Assembly: GCF_014207905.1 (NCBI RefSeq)
Contig: NZ_JACHLB010000002.1
Location: 372,001 to 436,000 of the forward strand
Origin: Flavobacterium notoginsengisoli
GTDB lineage: Bacteria > Bacteroidota > Bacteroidia > Flavobacteriales > Flavobacteriaceae
DNA length: 64,000 nucleotides
Direction of reading: 5' to 3'
Shown here: in pieces, positions 24,987 to 33,734 of the stretch
How the letters are laid out: every line of letters starts with the position of its first letter
Numbering within the stretch: position 1 is the first letter of the stretch
Position numbers and translations under genes: made by a program
Notes under the pieces: generated by a model
What the model saw: the letters and a program-made list of their open reading frames with translations, nothing else
Database searches by the model: none
Told to the model about the DNA's origin: nothing

Positions 24987-25553
24987 TTAGAAATTAAACC
25001 TTAATCCTACACCTGCAGATGGTCGAAATTGTCGCAGATCTGTACCCCACAAAACCTTTGTCCGCCCTTGCAGGATAAATACAAATCGGTCTGACAGGTA
25101 GGTTTCAAAGGTGATTCTACCGCCAGCTCCGTAGATGAAATTATCCTCACTTACTATTTTTGCACCATCGTACAACAAAGCTTCGCCACGGTTAATGCTT
25201 TCATAACCGACTACGCCCGTTATTGCGGCATTCAATGTAATATTTTTTCGGGTGTCGCCCAATAGGAATAAGCTATAACCACCTTCGGCTGTATAGGTTT
25301 CCTGTGGTATGCGGAGGTCTTTATAGTTGTGGTATTGATGGGTATATTCCAACGCCGACAGCTGATAATTTCCATTCTTTCCGTTGACAGTCACTCCTAT
25401 ATTGATGTAGTAATCGTTACCGATTTTATTATCAGACAAAATGCCTGTGCTGATCTCCAAACCTTTTTGTTTGGGTAACATTCTTTGTGCCTGTGTAACC
25501 GTGATGGCTATAAAGAGCAGCATCACGGTATAGATATATTTTTTCATCGTCAT
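24987..25553 (-). CDS. traO: Conjugal transfer protein TraO
   Basis: A 188-residue exported protein. The signal peptide ends around TVTQAQR, with a possible internal start at the third residue. The body is an outer-membrane-type beta sequence ending GVGLRFNF with a terminal Phe, as expected for a beta-barrel assembled by BAM. It matches Bacteroidota TraO in size and position and would be part of the outer-membrane conjugation channel. It lies between traN and traQ with short gaps. Confidence 0.88.
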   Translation of the reverse strand: MTMKKYIYTVMLLFIAITVTQAQRMLPKQKGLEISTGILSDNKIGNDYYINIGVTVNGKNGNYQLSALEYTHQYHNYKDLRIPQETYTAEGGYSLFLLGDTRKNITLNAAITGVVGYESINRGEALLYDGAKIVSEDNFIYGAGGRITFETYLSDRFVFILQGRTKVLWGTDLRQFRPSAGVGLRFNF

Positions 25554-25568
25554 TATTTTAAAGCGTTA

Positions 25569-26468
25569 TTAAAATTTTAGGTGCATATCATCAATCAAAC
25601 GAGCTTTGATTAGATCCGAATTTTCTATCTGAAGCGTTTGATTCCTACCGCCATTTTTCTCGAAAATTTCAATCAAAAGCACCTTGTCATCTGCTAGGGT
25701 AAACTGGTCTAACAGGAACACATTCTGGTCGGTCGATTTTCCGGCAATGCCTTCCAATGGTTTGTAAGTACGCAAGGGTGTGAGCAGTTTTTCCTGCACG
25801 ACGGTGCGTTTGGCTACTTTCTTATCCACAATCTTGAAATTGATAAAATCAATTTGAAATGGCACATTGCTACGGTTTCCGAGTTCTGTATGGAAGTAGT
25901 ATTTACCATTATGAATGTAAATGCCTTTTAGGATAAACTGAATCCCAAAACTTTTAGCTCCGATATGCTTTACGATACGCTTGTTGTTTTTGTAAATGGT
26001 TTCCAAAAGCAAACCTGCGAGCGATGGAGAATTGCTTCCCAATTCTTCAAAAAGAACATCGTTTCCATTAGCTTTATCTACCGCTTTCTGCATGGTTAAC
26101 AGGTCATAGCTGAGTGCTTCTGGATAGGAACTGTAATGCACATTAAAACTGTAGAAACGTCCGTCATTGGTAATAACAGAAAAGTTTGTTTCCGCTTCAA
26201 AATCCCTGACTGATGCTTTCACACGCAGTACATTTTCCGCATCATCTGCTTTTCCTGCAATCAGGTATTCACTTCCCAAATCCACGTAACGAATGGCGGT
26301 AGGGAAAATTAGATGTGAAGTTTTATCATAGGTAACTTCCATTTTATAGGGTTCTATCTTGCCCAATGCAAGCGGAGTTTTTGATTGTATAGTGTCTTGG
26401 GCAAAAGTGCTTACGGCAAAGCCGATGGTTAAGGCAAGTGCCCCAAAGGTTTTAAAAATATTTTTCAT
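25569..26468 (-). CDS. traN: Conjugative transposon protein TraN
   Basis: A 299-residue secreted protein with signal peptide (FGALALTIGFAVSTFAQD). It has the TraN pattern in which a strand motif HLIFPTAIRYVDLGSEYLIA is followed by FSVITNDGRFYSFNVHYS. This resembles VirB9/TrbG-like channel components, which would place it in the periplasmic/outer-membrane core complex. It is 24 bp after traM. Confidence 0.9.
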   Translation of the reverse strand: MKNIFKTFGALALTIGFAVSTFAQDTIQSKTPLALGKIEPYKMEVTYDKTSHLIFPTAIRYVDLGSEYLIAGKADDAENVLRVKASVRDFEAETNFSVITNDGRFYSFNVHYSSYPEALSYDLLTMQKAVDKANGNDVLFEELGSNSPSLAGLLLETIYKNNKRIVKHIGAKSFGIQFILKGIYIHNGKYYFHTELGNRSNVPFQIDFINFKIVDKKVAKRTVVQEKLLTPLRTYKPLEGIAGKSTDQNVFLLDQFTLADDKVLLIEIFEKNGGRNQTLQIENSDLIKARLIDDMHLKF

Positions 26469-26492
26469 TTCTTATATGATTTGAGTGATACA

Positions 26493-27818
26493 TTATTGTT
26501 TAGAAACGAGAAAGACCTGATATCCTGCCTTTAGCGTAACTTTTGGTGTGCGCACCTTTTTTGCGAAATAGCCCGAAATGCCTTGTACTACGCCACGACT
26601 TAAGTCAGCCGCTACCTGTTGTCCGGCAGATTGGGTAAGCATCAAGCTTGTTCCAGATTGTTGGCTCATATTGCCCGCCATTTCGGTAAGGGCATTCATT
26701 TCCGCAGAATATGGCACGTACAATCCTTGCTGTCCGTCTAGATCGTAAATGGTGATTTCAACTGGAATAATGTTGCCATCTAATTCAACTGTGCTTATTT
26801 TTAGTTGTAAACGTCCTCCCTGATATTTAGCATTAGCAGTTACTATCGTTCCTTTTGGAATGGTACGATTGGGAGTCTGAGCGGCCTCGAGTAAACGCAA
26901 TCGAACGCCTGCTTCGCCAACTACCGTTTGCTGTTCGTGCACACAGGCTTTGATACTATTTTTAGGTGCTGTAACCTGCTGGCTGGCACCAGCTGTATAA
27001 AAACCTCGGTTTTTAGTCTGGCTCCAGTCGGCTAGAAAGGCGCTATCGGTAGGCTCTCGATATAATGCAGATACGGCATTTTTCTTTGCGGATGTAAACG
27101 ATACAAAATGTTCTTTCTGTGAAGAAATTTTTGAAATCGGAACCATCTCTTTTGCAGGTACTGCCACGGGTGAATTTGTAGCTGTAGGAAGATACTTCGC
27201 CGCCATCTGGTAAGACTTTTCCATGAGTGTCAATTGGTCATCTACCGTTGCAGGTTTAGGTACCTCTTTTTCTGCCAGCTGCGCTTTCAAATCGTCCAGC
27301 TGTCTGCGGAGTTCTATTGTTTCACGCTGATCGTCCTGATAAAAAGAACCTAAAGTAGCCTGTGCGTTGCGGTAGCTACCTACTGTCGGATTGCCGTATT
27401 CACTAGATCTTTTGCTAAAATTGCGCTCTGGCTCATTACCTGTTTCCTGCGTAGGATCTTTTTTGTTATCAGTATTCCAGTAATCAGCTAGTGTTGTCAG
27501 TGCATTGCGGTTTTCAGCATCCTTTTGTTCTAGCATTTCCTGCTCATAAGCCTTTTGTTTGTCTGCCTGCATTCCCGCTTCGGTAGCTTGTGGAACGGCA
27601 TCGTTCAAACCAAGGTGCTCAATTTGCTTCTTGTCTGCTGATGGTTTAAATATGAGGTACATACAACCCACGAAAACGATGCCCATTAATCCAAATATCA
27701 ATGGCTTTTTCAGTTTATCGATTTTAGACTGTGTACTGTCTTGTAGTACATCAGCGGTTGTTTCTGGGTTTCCTTCTGTTACCCGAACAACCGTTTTTTT
27801 GTTTTCATTTTCTTTCAT
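26493..27818 (-). CDS. traM: Conjugative transposon protein TraM
   Basis: About 441 residues from the ATG at 27818; a longer frame to 27887 adds residues that overlap traL and lack TraM features. One transmembrane helix lies at about 46-65 (PLIFGLMGIVFVGCMYLIF). A coiled-coil and Gln-rich linker follow, then a C-terminal VirB10-like domain with IPKGTIVTANAKYQGGRL. It would span the periplasm as the VirB10 equivalent. Its start overlaps traL by 14 bp. Confidence 0.9.
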   Translation of the reverse strand: MKENENKKTVVRVTEGNPETTADVLQDSTQSKIDKLKKPLIFGLMGIVFVGCMYLIFKPSADKKQIEHLGLNDAVPQATEAGMQADKQKAYEQEMLEQKDAENRNALTTLADYWNTDNKKDPTQETGNEPERNFSKRSSEYGNPTVGSYRNAQATLGSFYQDDQRETIELRRQLDDLKAQLAEKEVPKPATVDDQLTLMEKSYQMAAKYLPTATNSPVAVPAKEMVPISKISSQKEHFVSFTSAKKNAVSALYREPTDSAFLADWSQTKNRGFYTAGASQQVTAPKNSIKACVHEQQTVVGEAGVRLRLLEAAQTPNRTIPKGTIVTANAKYQGGRLQLKISTVELDGNIIPVEITIYDLDGQQGLYVPYSAEMNALTEMAGNMSQQSGTSLMLTQSAGQQVAADLSRGVVQGISGYFAKKVRTPKVTLKAGYQVFLVSKQ

Positions 27819-28080
27819 AAATCCTATTTTTTGAAATTGTTGATAAAGTGTCCTGTGGCACATTCTTTTTAAGGACTGGATTTTCAATATGCTCGATGCT
27901 TATCGTATTGTCAGGCTTTTCTGCATCGTACCACACGTTAATGAGTACGCCTGCGGTGAGCACGAGATAAGCGATAAAAAAATACAAGGTGTATTGATGT
28001 TGCTTTTTAATGGGTAACATTTGCCAGCGTTCATCCAGTCTATGAAACCACTTGTCTAGGGCTACGCTTAATTTTTTCAT
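27805..28080 (-). CDS. traL: Conjugative transposon protein TraL-like
   Basis: About 91 residues from the ATG at 28080; an in-frame ATG at 28113 is possible. A basic amphipathic N-terminus (LDKWFHRLDERWQMLP) leads to one transmembrane helix (LYFFIAYLVLTAGVLINVWY). The size, topology and place between traK and traM identify TraL. The role is probably structural. Confidence 0.75.
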   Translation of the reverse strand: MKKLSVALDKWFHRLDERWQMLPIKKQHQYTLYFFIAYLVLTAGVLINVWYDAEKPDNTISIEHIENPVLKKNVPQDTLSTISKNRIYERK

Positions 28081-28090
28081 AGTTTCTTTT

Positions 28091-28714
28091 TTAGCGTTCA
28101 ATGATTTCGACATCTTTATTTTCCAGCACTGCGAATTTTTCGATAGTAAAGCCTTGAGGGTTATTGTCCGAACGAACAGAGTTGACCAGATAGCAGGAGC
28201 TTATCAGGTTGCGCCTGGTTACGTTGCTGGAACGAATAATGAATTGTTTCGCGTAGGTGCGTACCGCATAGGGATAGGTATCAAAATTGCAGACCACGCT
28301 ATCCACTTCAATACGCTGCTGTACATTGCCCGATATGATGCGGTTGTAGTATCCTTTTTCCGAAAGGTCTTTGTAATAGTCAAAGGCACTTTTATCGGCC
28401 AGATTGAATGCCCTTTTCATATTGCTTTCAATGGCATTCTTGTCGGGAGCAAGTGTAAAGAAGAGTTCGTGAAAACGCCTGATGTGTTCTCTTGCCTCTA
28501 CCGGGCGGTTAATACTTGCATCCTGGGACAGGGCGAGCATCAATGATTTTCCATTATCAAGTACATAAACCTTTTGACGTTGCTGCTCTGCAAAGCTGTA
28601 GGATTGCCATACGGCATATCCTACAACACTTATACAGAGTACGGCAAATACAAGGGCGTACAGCCTGATTTGGCGAAAACTGTTTTCGATATTTCTTAAT
28701 GTTTTAAATTCCAT
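28091..28714 (-). CDS. traK: Conjugative transposon protein TraK
   Basis: A 207-residue VirB8-like protein. One membrane helix near the N-terminus (YALVFAVLCISVVGYAVW) is followed by a periplasmic domain with FHELFFTLAPDKNAIESN. The sequence and place are those of Bacteroidota TraK. It would nucleate the inner-membrane assembly of the mating pore. It is 21 bp after traJ. Confidence 0.9.
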   Translation of the reverse strand: MEFKTLRNIENSFRQIRLYALVFAVLCISVVGYAVWQSYSFAEQQRQKVYVLDNGKSLMLALSQDASINRPVEAREHIRRFHELFFTLAPDKNAIESNMKRAFNLADKSAFDYYKDLSEKGYYNRIISGNVQQRIEVDSVVCNFDTYPYAVRTYAKQFIIRSSNVTRRNLISSCYLVNSVRSDNNPQGFTIEKFAVLENKDVEIIER

Positions 28715-28735
28715 TTTTGAATGATTTAATTGTTC

Positions 28736-29731
28736 TTATTTTCCCATTAATTTGCCACCAATGTTTCCTGCTGCGGAACCGGCTCCAGCTCCGGCAATGT
28801 TTCCAGATTTCATCGCTGTTTGGTTTACGTTACGCGTAAAATTTCCTGCACCACCTGCCTGAATGATCCAGCCTGTTACCGTTGGAATAGTGAAATATCC
28901 TACGATACCGATAATCATAAATATGATGTAAACCGTATTACTTGTGTCAGGTATATAAGTCGGATCGGCAAGCATTTGTATATCCCGTTCGAGTATCAGT
29001 GATTGTATCCGGGCCAGCATGGAACTGAAAAGATCAGAAACAGGCAACCAGAGGTAAACGCTTACATACCTGGTAATCCATTGGGTGAGCGTAGACTGAA
29101 AGCCATCCCATACGGATATGGCAAAAGCTATTGGACCGAGTATGGAAAGGACGATCAGAAAAAATGTTCGTATCGTATCAATCACCAGAGCCGCTGCCTG
29201 AAAAAGTATCTCCAACAAATTGCGAAACCAGTCCTTGATGGCTTTTTCTATCTGATAGCCTGTTCTGTCCATATACATTCCTGCCATTGTCCCGATGTCA
29301 GAAGGCGACCAGCCTAACTCATCTAATTTTTTATCAAACTCTTCGTCCGATACCATATAGGCTGTTTCAGGATTTCTGACCATGGCTTCGTATTCCAATT
29401 GGTCTTTCTGCTGTTGCAATTTGTTTAGGTCAAGTACCTGGCCTTCGAGTATGCTATGCGTTCCTGTTACCACAGGGCTTAGCACCGCATTAATGGTTCC
29501 CAATACAATAGTTGGGAAAAACATAATACAAAGTCCCAAAGCGAATGGGCGCAAAAGCGGAAATACATCAATTGGTTCGGCACGGCTTAAAGCCTGCCAA
29601 ACTTTTAATGCCACAAAAAACAGCGCCCCCAATCCGGCAAGTCCTTTAGCTATGGCTGCCATATCGCCTGCAAGCGGCATCATATCGTTGTACAGCGAAC
29701 GCAAAACTTCGTGAAGATTATTCCATTCCAT
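28736..29731 (-). CDS. traJ: Conjugative transposon protein TraJ
   Basis: A 331-residue polytopic membrane protein (VirB6/TrbL-like). Several hydrophobic helices are visible, including LRPFALGLCIMFFPTIVLG and IRTFFLIVLSILGPIAFAIS. It ends with a Gly/Ala-rich tail. The characteristic VWDGFQSTLTQWITRYVSVY follows the central helices. It forms part of the inner-membrane channel. Two bases separate it from traI. Confidence 0.9.
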   Translation of the reverse strand: MEWNNLHEVLRSLYNDMMPLAGDMAAIAKGLAGLGALFFVALKVWQALSRAEPIDVFPLLRPFALGLCIMFFPTIVLGTINAVLSPVVTGTHSILEGQVLDLNKLQQQKDQLEYEAMVRNPETAYMVSDEEFDKKLDELGWSPSDIGTMAGMYMDRTGYQIEKAIKDWFRNLLEILFQAAALVIDTIRTFFLIVLSILGPIAFAISVWDGFQSTLTQWITRYVSVYLWLPVSDLFSSMLARIQSLILERDIQMLADPTYIPDTSNTVYIIFMIIGIVGYFTIPTVTGWIIQAGGAGNFTRNVNQTAMKSGNIAGAGAGSAAGNIGGKLMGK

Positions 29732-29733
29732 CT

Positions 29734-30366
29734 TTACCAGTATTTTTGATTAGAAGTTCCATATAGATTAAGCACCCGCTTGGCATCGTTTTTCTTTTTC
29801 GCTCGCAGGTAGCTCACCGATATATTCTTGTTGGTATAATAGCGTACAAGGCTGTGGTATTCCTTTACTTCTTTGTATACACGGTCTATAATATCCATGC
29901 GCTCTTTATCATTGAGCGAAAGGCTTGAAGAGTTGACGATCTGTTTCAATTCTTTAAGCAGTTCTGTACTTTCATTGAGCAGTGCCGAATAACCATTGCC
30001 GATAGCAGTAAGCTCCTGCGGAGAGAAATTGGGATCATTCATCATTTTGCCAAAATTCTGTACATACATTTCAGAAACATTTCCCACTAAGAGTACCGTT
30101 TGCTGAACTTTACGGGCATCTTTCACCAGATTGTTTATGGCCTGCAGCTTATCGTAATATTCCTTTCCCTGCTTATACACCTTTTCCACTTCCTTGAAAT
30201 TCTTCACGACGTTACTCACCGTGGAAGAAGTCTGTATAATTTCGTTCGCACTATTGAGGATACCTGAAGCCAGGTTTGTGGGGTCGGTTACTACCCATTG
30301 GGCTTTTGCTGATGGTGCTGCGGCAAGTATTAATGCCGTACACAGCAGATACATTACTTTTTTCAT
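29734..30366 (-). CDS. traI: Conjugal transfer protein TraI (DUF4141)
   Basis: A 210-residue periplasmic protein with a signal peptide (LLCTALILAAAPSAKAQW), then a long helical VirB5-like body (ASGILNSANEIIQTSSTVSN, then VYKQGKEYYDKLQAINNLV). VirB5-like proteins are minor pilus or channel components. It lies between traG and traJ, as in CTnDOT. Confidence 0.88.
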   Translation of the reverse strand: MKKVMYLLCTALILAAAPSAKAQWVVTDPTNLASGILNSANEIIQTSSTVSNVVKNFKEVEKVYKQGKEYYDKLQAINNLVKDARKVQQTVLLVGNVSEMYVQNFGKMMNDPNFSPQELTAIGNGYSALLNESTELLKELKQIVNSSSLSLNDKERMDIIDRVYKEVKEYHSLVRYYTNKNISVSYLRAKKKNDAKRVLNLYGTSNQKYW

Positions 30367-30386
30367 TATTCTAAAATTTTTAATGA

Positions 30387-32891
30387 TTATTGATTGGATT
30401 GAGCACGTCTTTGCATAGCGATGTGCTTGATGGCGAGTTCTACATTGCCGTCTAATTCTGCGGCGAGTTGCATGACTTCCATTTTTTCGGTTTCTTCGGT
30501 CGTATAGGCGAGATATTCCTCCAAACTCACTTCCGTGGCATACACCGCAGACTCGGTTCCACCCAAACCAATCCAGACTTCCTTGTAAAGACGTGATGGA
30601 TCGTTGTTCATGTTGATAGAAAGTACCTGCGCTTTTTCTTTGTCGGTCAGTCCCAGCATGGCTTGAATGTCATCGAACTTGTTCATGTATTTGCGCTGAT
30701 CGAGCAGAATCTTACAATCGGAATTGTTTATGATGCTTTCCTTAACGATAGGCGACTGAATAATGTCGTCCACCTCCTGCGTTACCACGATGGCTTCTCC
30801 AAAGAATTTTCTGACAGTTTTAAAGAGGTACTTTATGTATTCTGCCATACCTTCCTTGGCAATCGCCTTCCAGGCTTCTTCAATGAGTATGAGCTTTCGA
30901 ATACCCTTTAGGCGACGCATCTTATTGATGAACACCTCCATAATGATGATGGTGACAATCGGAAATAAAATTTTGTGATCCTTGATCGCATCAATTTCAA
31001 ACACAATAAAGCGTTTACTCAAAAGGTCTAATTGCTTGTCTGAATTGAGCAGGTAATCATACTCACCACCTTTGTAATAAGGTTCTAAAACATTTAAGAA
31101 ATTGGCGATGTCAAAGTCTTTTTCCCGAACCTGTTTTTCCTCCAATACCTTACGGTAATCGTTCTGAACATATTCATAAAAGCCATTGAAGGATGGAAAA
31201 AGATTATCTTGTTTGATACGTTCGATATAACCACTTACCGCATTGGATAATGCAACTTCTTCTGAACGGGTCGGCGGTTCGTCATCCCGTTTCCAAAGCG
31301 TCAAAATCAAGGTTTTAACGCTTTCGCGTTTCTCGATGTCGAAAACACCATCATCGGTATAAAAAGGATTAAAAGCAATTGGATTGTCTTCGGTATAGGT
31401 GAAATAAACACCGTCTTCGCCTTTGGTCTTTCCTTTGATTAGTTCGCATAAGCCTTGATAAGAGTTACCGGTATCCACTAACAAAACATGAGCGCCTTGT
31501 TCATAATACTGCCTTACCATGTGATTGGTGAAAAATGATTTACCCGAACCTGAAGGCCCCAATATGAACTTGTTGCGATTGGTGATAATGCCACGTTTCA
31601 TCGGCAAATCCGAAATATCCAAATGGATAGGTTTGCCTGTTAGTCTGTCCGCCATCTTGATGCCGAAAGGCGAGGGAGAATTGTGGTAATTTGTTTCCTC
31701 CGTGAAAAAGCACAAGGCTGGTTCAATAAAAGTGTAAAAACTTTCTTCTGCAGGAAAATCACCCGCATTGCCTGGCATTCCTGCCCAATACAAAGTGGCT
31801 ACGTCTGTAGTATTGTGCCGAGGCTTACATTCCATGAGTGCCAAGGCGCTACCGCAGTCATTCTTCAACTGTTTCAGTTCGGCAGGATCTTCCGACCAGG
31901 CCATAATGTTGAAGTGCGCACGAATAGAAGAGAGTCCAAAGCTGTGGGCTTCGTTCAGGTACTTTTCTATCCACTCTTTGTTGATTTGATTTGCACGGCT
32001 GTAACGAGCTAAAGAATGCATGTTTCTTGCAGACTTCTCGAACTTTTGAAGGTTCTCTTCGCTGTTATCTAAAAACAAATATTGGTTGTAGATGTGATTA
32101 CAGCTTAACAGCAAGCCTACAGGAGCAGCAAACGATAGACGGCAGTCGCTCCGGTCCGTAGATAGCTTTTCAAAACGGGTGTCTGCCGATACCGCTGCTG
32201 GCAAATCATCCGTATCGGATAAGGTATGCAGTGATAATCTCTTATTGCCAATACGGACTTCTTCAGCCCCCAGAGCGATATCCTGCATTGGGGTTCCTGT
32301 TTCTCTTGAGAGCGTAAGGTATTGCTCCAGTAATCCCTGATGCTTGTCCGTTCCGATAATTTCATCTTCGCTAAGACGCTGAACAGTAATAAATCCACTA
32401 TCGTTCACAATACGCTCAAACTGTGCTACCGCTTCCATAAAGCGCTGTATTGTTTCTTTGTTTCTAATTTCCTTGGGTATCAGCGAACCTTTGCAAAGCG
32501 AACTGAAGTTGCTTTGCATCCGCATTCTTTCCTTGGTGGTCTTCGTCAGAAACAAATAGCAATAATGGTTTAAAAAAGGGCGTTCGTTGAAATGACGCTG
32601 GTAGGATTTTGCCAAAAAGCTTTGATCATCCTTTGCCAAATCGGGCGCATAATTCTCTTTGATATACCAATCTTGTTTGTGGATGATAGTAAAATCAGGC
32701 AAAGTCTTAATCGCCTTATGCCAGGCAGAATGAATGGCTTCATATTCCGCCGATGCTATCGTGAAGAGTTCGGGCAACTGTACTTTAAAGCAGGCGGTAA
32801 TATCCGCATCTTTAGAAAGGATACAGTTATTTTCTACAGCCAAGAGTGGAAATTTGCTTTCCAGTGTACTGGTTTTTGCTACATTCTTCAT
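30387..32891 (-). CDS. traG: Conjugative transposon ATPase TraG (VirB4-like)
   Basis: About 834 residues from the ATG at 32891, which gives the family start MKNVAKTSTLESKFPLLAVE; a frame to 32945 exists. The N-terminal domain is followed by an ATPase with Walker A FILGPSGSGKSFFTNH (about 440-450) and Walker B KLILIEEAWKAI (about 665). It powers assembly of the type IV secretion apparatus at the inner membrane. Its start overlaps the stop of traF by 4 bp. Confidence 0.93.
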   Translation of the reverse strand: MKNVAKTSTLESKFPLLAVENNCILSKDADITACFKVQLPELFTIASAEYEAIHSAWHKAIKTLPDFTIIHKQDWYIKENYAPDLAKDDQSFLAKSYQRHFNERPFLNHYCYLFLTKTTKERMRMQSNFSSLCKGSLIPKEIRNKETIQRFMEAVAQFERIVNDSGFITVQRLSEDEIIGTDKHQGLLEQYLTLSRETGTPMQDIALGAEEVRIGNKRLSLHTLSDTDDLPAAVSADTRFEKLSTDRSDCRLSFAAPVGLLLSCNHIYNQYLFLDNSEENLQKFEKSARNMHSLARYSRANQINKEWIEKYLNEAHSFGLSSIRAHFNIMAWSEDPAELKQLKNDCGSALALMECKPRHNTTDVATLYWAGMPGNAGDFPAEESFYTFIEPALCFFTEETNYHNSPSPFGIKMADRLTGKPIHLDISDLPMKRGIITNRNKFILGPSGSGKSFFTNHMVRQYYEQGAHVLLVDTGNSYQGLCELIKGKTKGEDGVYFTYTEDNPIAFNPFYTDDGVFDIEKRESVKTLILTLWKRDDEPPTRSEEVALSNAVSGYIERIKQDNLFPSFNGFYEYVQNDYRKVLEEKQVREKDFDIANFLNVLEPYYKGGEYDYLLNSDKQLDLLSKRFIVFEIDAIKDHKILFPIVTIIIMEVFINKMRRLKGIRKLILIEEAWKAIAKEGMAEYIKYLFKTVRKFFGEAIVVTQEVDDIIQSPIVKESIINNSDCKILLDQRKYMNKFDDIQAMLGLTDKEKAQVLSINMNNDPSRLYKEVWIGLGGTESAVYATEVSLEEYLAYTTEETEKMEVMQLAAELDGNVELAIKHIAMQRRAQSNQ

Positions 32892-33220
32892 ACGGCTTTT
32901 GATTTTGGAGTGAATTTTAAATAGCGGTGTATAGCCTTGCGACAAATGATGTAATGTGGATGCCTTTTGCTCGCACCAATTTTCATCAGTCCATGTTCAC
33001 CGTACTTCTTATTTAGCGAAAAGGTCTGCCACACAATTATTGTAGATCCACCAGCTCCAAGGAAAAGACAGATATAGGAATTGGCACCAGCCATGTACAT
33101 AATCATGACCAGGATCAGTGTAGCAAGCAGTCCGCCAGCGAAGATGAACAGGTATTGTGCTTTCAATCCTTTAAATTCTACTGTCCGTCCAATGCCTTTG
33201 TTTATGTTATAACTATTCAT
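32888..33220 (-). CDS. traF: Conjugative transposon protein TraF (DUF4133)
   Basis: About 110 residues from the ATG at 33220 (MNSYNINKGIGRTVEFKGLK). Two transmembrane helices follow, then the basic GASKRHPHYIICRKAIHRYL. This is VirB3-like, usually linked to the VirB4 ATPase, here encoded directly downstream with a 4-bp overlap. An upstream in-frame start at 33295 would overlap traE and is less likely. Confidence 0.88.
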   Translation of the reverse strand: MNSYNINKGIGRTVEFKGLKAQYLFIFAGGLLATLILVMIMYMAGANSYICLFLGAGGSTIIVWQTFSLNKKYGEHGLMKIGASKRHPHYIICRKAIHRYLKFTPKSKAV

Positions 33221-33231
33221 AAGGCAAGGAA

Positions 33232-33537
33232 TTAAAGGAAGAATGAACGCAGGATGGTCGCTGCAACGATTAAGAAAATACAGGCACCAAACCAACTCGC
33301 AGCGGTCTTGCTGGTATCGGGATCACCGTTACTGAATTTGTTATAAACTTTAACACCTCCGATTAAGCCGACAACAGCACCGATGGCGTAGATTAATTTT
33401 GTAGCAGGGTCGAAATAAGAAGTTACCATTTGGGTCGCTTCGTTGATACCTGCCGAACCATTTCCTTGTGCCAGCACACTAAGTCCTGAGAGTACAGCCA
33501 AGGCTGCCAACAAAACTTTTTTTCTTTGTTTTTCCAT
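33232..33537 (-). CDS. traE: Conjugative transposon protein TraE (DUF4134)
   Basis: A 101-residue small membrane protein with a signal-like N-terminus (LLAALAVLSGLSVLAQG) and two helices around VYNKFSNGDPDTSKTAASWF, the DUF4134 signature. VirB2/pilin-like topology. It is the first gene of the traE-traQ operon; its upstream region (33538-33734) holds a CCCGC/GCGGG hairpin (33567-33581) and an ACACCTTTG box resembling the -7 element. Confidence 0.88.
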   Translation of the reverse strand: MEKQRKKVLLAALAVLSGLSVLAQGNGSAGINEATQMVTSYFDPATKLIYAIGAVVGLIGGVKVYNKFSNGDPDTSKTAASWFGACIFLIVAATILRSFFL

Positions 33538-33674
33538 AATTGAAACACATTAATTTGTTAGGATTTCCCGCGCCTTGCGGGCTTTGGGAACAAAGGTGTT
33601 TCGGAAATTGAGGGGTTGTAATAATTTGGCAGTTAGAGGAATTGTTTGGCTGTGGGTGGCTTTACCACAAACGA

Positions 33675-33710
33675 AATTAGGCTGTTTCTATTTCTAGAAA
33701 CAGCCTAATT
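33675..33710 (-). terminator. Strong terminator ending the hsdS-AAA-HNH-hsdM operon
   Basis: A perfect 16-bp stem (33675-33690 with 33695-33710, loop TTTC), 24 bp beyond the hsdM stop codon. It insulates the defence operon from traE, which is then expressed from its own promoter. Confidence 0.85.
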
Positions 33711-33734
33711 ATACTATAATTTTCAAATCTGAGA